Assembly: GCA_918807975.1 (NCBI GenBank)
Contig: OU964925.1
Location: 9,338,798-9,402,797 of the forward strand
DNA from: Aplidium turbinatum
Lineage: Eukaryota; Chordata; Ascidiacea; Aplousobranchia; Polyclinidae
DNA: 64,000 nt
Reading direction: 5' to 3'
The translations under genes were made by a program, and so were the position numbers. The notes beneath the pieces are model-generated. The model was not told the DNA's origin and did no database searches. It worked only from the letters and a program-made list of their open reading frames with translations. Positions 56,236 to 64,000 of this stretch are shown piece after piece; the first letter of the stretch is position 1; every line of letters begins with the position of its first letter.

Positions 56236-57877
56236 CAGAGATGGGCGTGATCTTGATCTTGAAGATCACTTTTTTTTGGTGATCTTGATCTTGATCTAAG
56301 ATCACTTTTTTTTGTGTGATCTTGATCTTGAAGAACAATAAGATCAAGATCACTTTAAAATTGAATTTTACTTCCTAAATAGAGGCATTTTTTTAGAAGT
56401 CGTACTGTACAAAGCAGTTAGTGGCAACTACTAACATTAAGCCACTGTTAATATGATATGTGCCCAACAAATGACGATTTAAAGTCTCCGTCTAATCTGG
56501 TCAGTGTTGCCATTTCAAAATTGAAAAAGTTTTCTGTGTTGATCGTAATAAAGAAGTCAACTACCGTGGTAGGATTTCTTTGTGGGGTTTTCTTTGCCTG
56601 CCTTGCTATGAGCTAAACGCATCAAGACGTGTTCCCCTTACGACCATCAGCACTCTTGATAACGCACCATGGCCGATCTTCATAGCAACTGTCCATACAA
56701 ATCTTAAATATATCAGCTAAAGCTATGTGGGCTAATTAAGCTATAGCCTAAATATATGTTGTTTATTTGTTTGTTTTTTTTTTGTAACATTTTCTTTTTT
56801 TATTTCCCCTTTATATCTTAAATTTTTCTGAAGGTGTTGCGACCGTGCCAAATTTCTTTCAAATCAATAACTTACTTCGGTCTCAAGCACGTTTTAACGT
56901 TCGCGTTTTGTCGCTTCTACCCTTTTCTCGACCTTTGCTATGTTGACGTGTATTGTTTTGATATGATGGTCAGAAATAAAAACAACTGAACTGAACTGAA
57001 CTGACGTATAATAAAAAATGATTTAACTTTGTTCACAATTTCCATGTGTGAATTTAAAAAAAATGTTTTCTTTCTTTGACCCAATTTTAGATGTTTCAAA
57101 ACTCTAGAATGGCGGCGTTAAAAAATCTGGACTCTAGGACGCCGACTTTGGTCATGTAAAGTGGTTTATTGCAGCAAATCAACCAGACCAAGACTTGTTT
57201 AGCCAGTTTAGGGTCTGAGTATGGAGCGGTTTGTCTGACCGCAGGCCTCTGAACTTTTTTGATAGCAGGCAACAGCATCAAGGTTGCCAGATAGGTAAAT
57301 GGTGCAATAAACATTGACATAATACAGTGAAAGTTAAAACTGCTTAGTAACACGAATAAAAACTCCCACATGAACCAGACAAAAATTTTGTAAAAAATGA
57401 TGCAGTTCAAAGTTTATTTTTATTTATTTATTATAAATAAAACGTATAAAACTAATTGCAAATTTTGCGACTTTTTCAGAACTACTGTATTAACCTCGGC
57501 CTTGGGTGCGACGTTGCGATTCTACGCAAACTACATCAACAATTGATAGGCCTAATAGCAACAGTCACTAACTTATCACAATTCTTAGGCCAGCGATCGA
57601 GTAGTTAAAAGTAAAAGTTAGCAATACCAACTATATACCTTCACCCAGGTTGCTTATAGTAATTATTTTTTGCAACATCACTGATCAAAAACTTCATTTT
57701 TTTTTCAAGTACACAAAAAGTGATCTTGAAAGTGATCTTGATCTTCAAGATCACGATCTTGATCTTCAGGATCACATAGTTTGGTGATCTTGATCTTGAT
57801 CTTCAAGATCACCTATTCTTGGTGATCTTGATCTTGATCTTCAAGATCACCAATACTGGTGATCTTGCCCATCTCTG
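56236..57877. mobile_element. hAT element with GATCTT sub-terminal arrays
   Basis: The left tip is CAGAGATGGGCGTGATC and the right tip inverted is CAGAGATGGGCAAGATC. The 8-bp duplication GGTACAGT is perfect (56228-56235, 57878-57885). About 110 bp at the left end and 190 bp at the right end are runs of TGATCTTGATCTTCAAGATC and permutations. A minus frame (57410-57096) ends QVLVWLICCNKPLYMTKVGV, weakly like the hAT 'ALVEWI--D-RPF--VED-GF' region. A LINE tail lies inside (56780-57000). Confidence 0.85.
56780..57000 (+). repeat. LINE 3' tail ending in (CTGAA)n
   Basis: GCGACCGTGCC, then CAAGCACGTTTTAACG, and an end GAAATAAAAACAACTGAACT with TGAACTGAACTG. It resembles in order, but not in detail, the tails at 58310 and 63721. 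It is inserted in the hAT 56236-57877. Confidence 0.5.
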
Positions 57878-58022
57878 GGTACAGTAGATTTATTCCAGCA
57901 TTCTGACGCGAGGCTAGATCGCGTGACGTTAGAGAAAGCTCTCTGGCGCTAAATAAACCATACGATACCCTTTTTTTCTTACCCTTTATTTTTAATTCTT
58001 TTCGTTGTTGATTATGTCCATA

Positions 58023-58190
58023 CAGAGTTGCCAGATTGGCCCTTTCAAGGCCATATTTCTCGAACTTGGCTTTTTTAGAGTCTGTTGGCCTTAGAAATGA
58101 TAGCCTACATTTGGCCTTTTTCTAGATTTGGCCTTCAGTTTGGCTTTTTTTTAAATTTACTCAAAATGCATAATAATCAATTTTTCTCAT
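58023..58190 (+). mobile_element. hAT terminal fragment (TTGGCC repeats)
   Basis: Starts CAGAGTTGCCAGATTGGCCC and goes on with TTGGCCTTAG, TTTGGCCTTTTT, TTTGGCCTTCAG. It resembles the left end of the hAT at 58850. The other end was not found. Confidence 0.5.
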
Positions 58191-58309
58191 AGGCCTATAT
58201 CGTAACCTTACCAGATGAAACCATACATGTTCTATACTTGTTTTAATACTCGTAATGTGACGCCGGCGCCGAGTCAGACAGTAGTCACTTTAACATAGGA
58301 CAGTTTTGT

Positions 58310-58465
58310 GGCCGTGCTAACTACTGATAGGCACGATTTAAACCTTTCAAGGTTTTTCCACCTTTTCCCGTTCATTAACGTGCTGGTAGGTCTATACCGA
58401 TTTTTGTAATTTTCTTTTTTGTCCCGGACGCGTTAATGACGAAAAATAAAATGATAATGAGTTTT
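58310..58465 (+). repeat. LINE 3' tail ending in TGATAATGA
   Basis: GTGGCCGTGCTAACTACTGA, then TTAACGTGCTGGTAGGT and GTCCCGGACGCGTTAATGAC, ending GAAAAATAAAATGATAATGA. It is closely matched by 63721-63925, which ends in (TGAT)n. Short-repeat tails of this kind mark CR1/L2-type LINEs. Confidence 0.65.
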
Positions 58466-58617
58466 CCGCGCGAACCAGCCACCACCATTGTGCCGCGGCG
58501 CATCGGTTAAGAAAGGTAGGATAATTTTCCTTATAAACTCAATTGATTATAGGTAGCCTAGTCATTAAGATCCTTCTTGCACTCAGTTCAGTTGCAGAAG
58601 AAAAAAGAATATTAGCA

Positions 58618-58700
58618 GAGGGTGGGAATCGAACCCACGCAATCGAAATGACCATTTCCTTGCCCTAACCTTAACCCATTAGGTCACGCTGCTTGTGGCG
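58618..58700 (-). repeat. tRNA-derived SINE head
   Basis: On minus: AGCAGCGTGACCTAATGGGT, then a perfect box B GGTTCGATTCC in GCGTGGGTTCGATTCCCACC. Box A is TGACCTAATGG. The anticodon arm does not fold and the acceptor ends do not pair, so this is a SINE head. It resembles the head at 26645-26965. Confidence 0.6.
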
Positions 58701-58849
58701 ACTGGCGATACATTCACTTAATTTTCTTTGTATCAAAAATCTTTCGAGTAGATCGGTCAGAATATCAGGTGCTGCTGCTGAGTCGCATGACTGAAATCAG
58801 CTGATTCGCAAGGAAAACTGTCCTATGTCAAAGTGCCTACAGTACAGAG

Positions 58850-60160
58850 CAGTGTTGTCAGATTGGGCGATTTATCTGCAATTGGGCTACTTTTAGTTGG
58901 GCTTGGCGCCAAAAAATGTTGGTTTGCGACTTGCGCTTTTTTGGGCTACTTTCAGTCTCTGATTTGGCGCGAGACGGCGCCTAAATTTGGCAGAATTTTA
59001 AGTTGTTTGACAGTGAATTTTGAGTTGGCAGTACTGAATAATTGGTAGAATCCGACCAGCCTTTGAAAATGTTGGTAAAGTTTCGGTTTATTACGGAAAA
59101 AATGACGTTATTTTTTTGATTCGGCATGAGGATTGATTTTACTGCTGACCATTAGCAGCTTTAACTGTTGTTACAGCAATGCTGTATTCATTTTCATCCG
59201 GGAGAATGGAAGGACTGACTGGCGAGTGGCGAAAGCGAAATTGCACTTGTATCGAATATCGGAAATTACAGGGTAGTTATGATCTTGGTTTAGTACCGTA
59301 CCATAATTTTTGAAGCTTTTATTGGTGTCTAAGCTATAAATTAAAGTGGGAAAAATTGAATGTCAGTGGAGAAACTTACTGAATGTAAACTGGTCTTCCT
59401 TGTATGATTAAAAAACAATGATAGATTTTTGTATTTTTTGTACCAAGGTGTACGAGTTTAGAAATGCTGCAGGGGAGTATAAATTTAGAGAAGTTGCTCA
59501 ATTGGCACTAACAATGTAGCCTATACCAATCAGCAATGCATTACGGTAGTTGAGCGAGCCTTTTCGAGAGTTTCTGCAATCAAAACCAAACTGCGAAATC
59601 GTATCGGACTTCAACTTTTGTCAGCGATTGTGAGGATCAGAACTTTGCTGCAACAATTGGAAAAATGCTGTTTGATCCCCGGTCATCAATGCGGAAGCAT
59701 GACAGCTCTATATATGAAAATGAAGCTTCAGCAGTGATGATAGAATTTTGTTGGGTGTTGATTCTTGGTAGTTCATCTGAGTTGACGGGCTTATGCTATG
59801 CATTAGCATCTACTATGGAACCATTTGTATCTTGAATTTGAAAATAGGAATTTGTATGAAGTCTGTATAGCATTGGCTCGTCTAAGTTTTTTTTCTATTG
59901 AACAATGCTTGATTCAATATTGAACATTGTATATACTTATTGTATGTTGTATTAATGTATGTATTTTGTATCTACACAATCAGCATGATGGACAAAGATG
60001 TTGCTTTGTCCATGACTCTTGGGGGCATGCCCAAAAACCCCCCTAGAAAGCCTGCGCCTTCGTTGCTCAACCGTCGACGTCGCGACGGCAAATTGGGCTA
60101 CTTTTAAGTTGCTTTGGCGCATTTTTGGGCTCTTTTTTTAAAAAAAATCTGGCAACACTG
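58850..60160 (+). mobile_element. hAT element A, flanked by GTACAGAG
   Basis: The left tip is CAGTGTTGTCAGATTGGGC and the right tip inverted is CAGTGTTGCCAGATT. GTACAGAG lies at 58842-58849 and 60161-60168. TTGGGCTACTTTTAGTTGGG near the left and TTGGGCTACTTTTAAGTTGC near the right are direct, not inverted, repeats. The plus frame 59547-59700 reads VVERAFSRVSAIKTKLRNRI then LQLLSAIVRIRTLL, the hAT dimerisation domain. The rest of the transposase is missing or unreadable. Confidence 0.88.
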
Positions 60161-60168
60161 GTACAGAG

Positions 60169-62533
60169 CACTGTTGCCACTCTCTTGTCATGGAAAAGTA
60201 CTAGATATAACTGAAAAAAACACTAGATTCCCATAAAAAACACTAACTTAGTATTATAAATACACGATCATTTACATGCACAATGTACAAAAATGACAGC
60301 CAATGGCTTTAGTGAGTGTTAAAAGTCCTTAAAATTTCAAAGTAGAACTGAATTTCCTTGAAAGTGAGAGCCCTGAAGCAGTGGCGCGGAACTATTTTTC
60401 TCTAGGGGGGGCTGAAGCTGTCGTAGTGTTGTCAGCTTCTGGGGGGCTTCGCCCCCCAGACCCCCTTACATGGGGGAAAATTAAAAAATGGTACTAGGCA
60501 TTCGGTCTCGTCCTGTGTAAAAAAAAAAACGACGCTAAAACACACACATTGCAAATTGTACAAATGAAGAACGGCAAACAGCAAAGCAGCTGTTCAGGAA
60601 ATTAAAATGAAAACGAACAAATTAGAAAGTTATATGAAAACGACAGTTAGTGGAAATGAGCTCTCACACGCTTCCGAAGATTGGTTTTCGCTCAGGTGTT
60701 TTCTCTATAAACTGTGTCATGAGTTCTTTGACATCCACAGTGTCCAAAATGTTTTGGTGGACAAGCATCAACGCAACATGAGTACCGTAAGTCGTTTCTG
60801 TGTCATTGAGCTTCTCAACCACGTTTTCAGGCGTTTTAGAGCAGAAAAAAAACGTTGTGATGATGCAACCGAAACCGAGAGGCAAAAGCAGAGCTTCACG
60901 AATTTTCGCGTTTCTTTGAAAAGATTTAGTGTTTGAGGGTTTAGTGGCAATAGTATCTCAGCAACCTTTTGAACGGAGTTTGCGGTTTTTCCACTTACAA
61001 CATCGCTGAGCAAAGTAAGTTCCGTTTTTAGGCGATCTTTTCTGATGGCTATGGGTAAGCTGATCTCAGTATCAGATCTTTCCTCACCGTTTGCACAGAT
61101 CAAAAGGGCCTTCTCTCTGTTGGATGCTGTAAGCAGATCCGCCTAGTCAAATCTTCGATCAAGCTCAGCTTGAACCAAATCAAGAGCTTCGATGTATTGT
61201 CGTTTCTACGCTCTTTCTCCCGCAGACGACAAAGCATCCGATTCCTCTGTGTTTCGAAATCTTGCTGGAGTTTTTCTCACTCGGGGATCCTTTGGCGTTT
61301 TTAGGTTATTGACAGACGCAATGACGTTCGCTGCTTCCACAAGCTTGGAAACGGATTCATCTTTTCTGAGATTTTTGATCCGTTCGCGGAGAATGGTGCT
61401 GAAGAAGAAGCTGAAGAAGCAAAGATCTTTGGAGCTGTATATACATTATGGGAATGTCGTCTTGCGACGGCTTCTTGCGACGGCTTCTGCAGGCTGAAAA
61501 ATTTTCCCGTTGCAGGTAATCGCAAAATAAAGCCGCGTCGTGCGTGCTTGTTTTATCAAGCCGAATATGTTTGCACGTGTGTCTCCTCTCATTGCACTAC
61601 GGTATCTTCTGTCATGTCGGTCAGACATGACAAAGCAATATGCCAATATCATGCATTATTGTAATGTTCAGAAGTACGCATGAAATGTAAATATTGCAGA
61701 ATGATGTCCAATTAACGATGGACCGCCGTGTTAGTAGGGAAGGTGGCTAGCACCGCCACTGAGAGGTATAGCTCCCTGTGATTGACGACTCTTTATTGCA
61801 AATGATCAGCGCGACACGTAACAGGAACTCGATTCATCGTAGCAATTATTGTTCGAAAAAATTTCTGAAATTATGTTATGTAGGCCTACCTTAAATTGTC
61901 AGAATTTTCTAGGGGGGGCTGAAGTAATTAATAAAAATTCCAGGGGGGCTGAATTTTCTCTAGGGGGGGCTGCAGCCCCTTGAGCACCCCTACTTCCCGC
62001 GCCCCTGCCCTGAAGTCATAGCCGTAGGAGAGTAAAACATTTTGGGGGGCGAACAAAATTTTCCCCAAAGTTGGCCTTTGCAAATATATTGTCAAAAACG
62101 CAATATTACTCACAATCTCTGAGGTAGCGTAGTCTAAGAACTCCACACTCATCAAATGTAAGCCGACAAAATGTAAGCCGATGAAATGCAAGCCCTATGG
62201 TAGACTACGCTACCTACTTTAGTCTACTTTGAACACTTTTCACAGTCATCTGTGTGTATTTTTTAAAGTACTTATGCTAAATATCTCAAATTTGGTCATC
62301 ACTGGGTGTAACTAGACAAAAGACTCGAGTCCACGTTGAAAAGCACTACAAACACATTGATGCAGCCAAACAAAAATAGGTGGGGCTACTTTGAACACTG
62401 TCCAAACTTATGCACACCAACATAGCGGTAAATCGTTAAAAAAACACTAGATAGCAAAAAAAAAACACTAGGACACTAGATGCAACCCAAAAACACTAGA
62501 TCTAGTGGAAAAACACTAGGAGTGGCACCACTG
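60169..62533. mobile_element. hAT element B, sharing GTACAGAG with element A
   Basis: The left tip is CACTGTTGCCACTCTC and the right tip inverted is CAGTGGTGCCACTCCTAGTG. GTACAGAG lies at 60161-60168 and 62534-62541. AAAAACACTAGAT repeats lie at both ends. Without the nested element C it is about 730 bp and shows no transposase, so it is a non-autonomous element. Confidence 0.85.
60379..62007 (-). mobile_element. hAT element C, nested in B, with transposase remnants
   Basis: The tips are CAGTGGCGCGGAAC and, inverted, CAGGGGCGCGGGAAG. The perfect 8-bp duplication CCCTGAAG lies at 60371-60378 and 62008-62015. AGGGGGGGCTGAAG-type blocks lie at both ends. Minus frames hold LPIAIRKDRLKTELTLLSDV, FCLSVSVASSQRFFSALKRL and KTWLRSSMTQKRL (61103-60768), then HVALMLVHQNILDTVDVKEL (60785-60664), the hAT C-terminal region in two overlapping frames. 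The upstream half is largely lost, so the copy cannot move by itself. Confidence 0.88.
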
Positions 62534-62865
62534 GTACAGAGTCAGTCTGCGCTCACACTCTGAGCATAGATATCTTACCATAGATATCTTACATATAGAT
62601 ATGCAACTCAATGGTGCGTAACGATGTTTGAAGGCTAACAGCGTAGCTATCGCTGTATGCATTGACTTCAAACTTGGCACAGCAAAACAACTTTATTTTT
62701 AATATATTTTTTTGGATTTTGTTTAAATAAAACTTTCTTTGTTTTCAAGTTGACGTATGGATTGCTTGTGATGACGTCACATTCTCGTTCCGCATGGACT
62801 GCTTTATGGAGATTCTGACGATTGAACACAAATCACAGTCACAGAGGGTACCTCTAAATACCCAT

Positions 62866-63430
62866 TGTCAGGCATTGTCGGGCATTGTCGGCTTTTTGGG
62901 GGGTTGTGGAGCATTTTCAGGGGTTGTCGAACATTTTCAGGGGTTTCAGGTATTGTAGAGTAGGCTAACTACTTTCAGGCATTGTTGGGAATTTCTAGAC
63001 ATTGTGTAGGATTTCCAGACATTGTCGATCATTATCAGTGGTTGACAGGCTTGTGAGGCATTGTCGAACATTTTCAGGCATTATCGAACATATTCAGGGG
63101 TTGTCAGGCATTGTAGAGTAGCTACTTTCAGGCATTGTTGGGAATTTCCAGGCATTGTCTAGGATTTCCAGACATTGTCGATCAATATCAGTGTTTGACA
63201 GGTTTGGTAGTCATTATGGTACATTTTCAGGCATTGTCGAACATTTTTAGGGATTGTCGAGCATTTTCAGGGGTTGTCAGGCATTGTAGAGTAGCTACTT
63301 TCAGGCATTGTTTGGAATTTCTAGGCATTATCTAGGATTTCCAGGCATTGTCGATCAATATCAGTGTTTGACAGGTTTGGTAGTCATTATGGAACATTTT
63401 CAGGCATTGTCGAACATTTTCAGGGATTGT
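62866..63430. repeat. Higher-order tandem repeat of ~20-bp monomers
   Basis: The monomer is about GGCATTGTCGAACATTTTCA, repeated with variation. A longer unit is seen from TTGTAGAGTAG(GC)TACTTTCAGG, which recurs at 62953, 63111 and 63284 (spacings 158 and 173). The second and third long units are more alike than either is to the first. Confidence 0.85.
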
Positions 63431-63529
63431 CAAGATTGTAGCGGTAAATCCACATTGCGATTGTAACCTTATTCAACGTTTCATTATTTTTTCTAAGTGT
63501 TTTCAGTATAATTTTCATTGGTAGTATTT

Positions 63530-63680
63530 TTTTGTAAAATACGATACTGCCGCCGGGTGGAAGCTGACCTGGTGACCTCATAAGGTCTTTCGCTTCCTTC
63601 CTCTCTCACTTCTATGTAATGTTCCAGTGTATTTGTCGTGATAATTTGAGAAAAAAATAAACCAGTGATTGATTTTCGTG
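63530..63680 (+). repeat. Possible retroposon 3' tail
   Basis: ATACTGCCGCCGGGTGGAAG then CTGACCTGGTGACCTCATAA, ending AAAAAAATAAACCAGTGATT. It looks like the 3' end of a LINE or SINE, but no second copy is in the window. Confidence 0.35.
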
Positions 63681-63720
63681 TGTGCTTCTCTCTGTTTTTG
63701 TTTTATTTTTTGCTATTTGT

Positions 63721-63925
63721 TTTTTGGTTTTGTGACCGTGCTAACTACTGATATATAGCCTACATAATTTTTTATTCAGGCACGTTTTAAACCTTTCAAT
63801 GTTTTGCCACCTTTTCCTGTTCGTTAACGTGCTGGTAGGTTTATATCGATTTTTGTAGTTATATATTATCTTTTTCGTCCCGGACGCGTTAATGACGAAA
63901 AATAAAATGATTGATTGATTGATGA
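63721..63925 (+). repeat. LINE 3' tail, same family as 58310-58465
   Basis: GTGACCGTGCTAACTACTGA, TTAACGTGCTGGTAGGTTTA, GTCCCGGACGCGTTAATGAC, then AAAATGATTGATTGATTGAT. The tail of (TGAT)n suggests a CR1/L2-like non-LTR element. Only the 3' end is present. Confidence 0.65.
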
Positions 63926-64000
63926 TGATCATCTCAGATTAGTACCGTACTGGAGCTCTTGGAACAGTGGACATAATAAATTTTCAAAATTTTTATACTT

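Larger units (their letters stand above)
58257..62556. mobile_element. Older inverted-repeat element hosting the hAT nest
   Basis: CACTTTAACATAGGACAGTTTT (58291-58312) is mirrored by AAAACTGTCCTATGTCAAAG near 58816. The similarity goes on outward (GACAGTAG against CTACAGTAC) and, once the two hATs at 58850-62533 are set aside, into GAGTCAGTCTGCGCTCAC beyond 62541. This suggests an element of about 600 bp whose right arm was the hAT target. The outer part of the match is weak. Confidence 0.45.

Noticed and set aside
58618-58700. tRNA gene on the minus strand
   Set aside because: Box B is perfect but no anticodon arm forms and the ends do not pair; it is taken as a SINE head.
62860-63430. CRISPR array or telomere repeat
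   Set aside because: There is no constant repeat with unique spacers and no telomeric hexamer; it is a minisatellite in a eukaryotic genome.

Overview
The window is nuclear DNA of an animal. It is AT-rich, has short GT-AG introns, and is crowded with transposons. Three host genes can be read. A TBC1D22-type Rab GAP runs on + from 997 to 7536; its first exon or exons lie left of the window. An AMPK beta subunit gene (PRKAB type) runs on + from 21497 to 25296 and looks complete. A TRAF3IP2/Act1(CIKS)-like adaptor with a C-terminal SEFIR domain runs on - from about 53.5 kb to 31501. The SEFIR adaptor points to IL-17-type signalling and so to a metazoan. The repeat content (many hAT elements, a BEL/Pao element, tRNA-derived SINEs) fits a marine invertebrate, possibly a deuterostome such as a tunicate, but I cannot name the species.

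Layout. 0-8 kb: TBC1D22 gene with small repeats in its introns. 7.9-10.2 kb: a DNA transposon with terminal inverted repeats (TIRs) of about 330 bp and an unclassified transposase. 10.2-21.4 kb: gene-poor, with hAT elements, a 176-bp tandem repeat, and two head-to-head genes or pseudogenes of a repetitive protein family carrying 'DTD' motifs. 21.5-25.6 kb: AMPK beta. 25.6-31.4 kb: SINEs and a cluster of roughly 86-bp palindromic elements. 31.5-53.6 kb: the Act1-like gene. One 13.3-kb intron of it (36706-50044) is mostly mobile DNA: a SINE copy, a hAT gene split by a BEL/Pao insertion with near-identical 482-bp LTRs, a second relative of the 7.9-kb transposon, and a 3-kb transposon with a 4-bp target duplication and arrays of a 12-bp motif. 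Another intron holds a long-TIR, 9-bp-duplication (Mutator-like) element that carries a pogo/Tigger fragment. 55-64 kb: a hAT graveyard with at least five clear elements, including a nest in which two different hATs share one 8-bp target site, followed by a higher-order tandem repeat and LINE 3' tails.

The three host genes are not an operon and no functional link between them is visible. Exon phases were checked by hand: the listed exons join without breaking frame in the AMPK beta gene (256 aa), in the TBC1D22 gene (about 536 aa visible) and in the nine best exons of the Act1-like gene (537 aa plus an uncertain N-terminal exon). The strongest candidates for something undescribed are the TAGGGTGTTTC-ended transposon family (two members here with complementary halves of one unusual transposase), the 46.8-49.8 kb transposon, and the palindromic hairpin family that brackets a coding exon and fills the region beyond the Act1-like stop codon.
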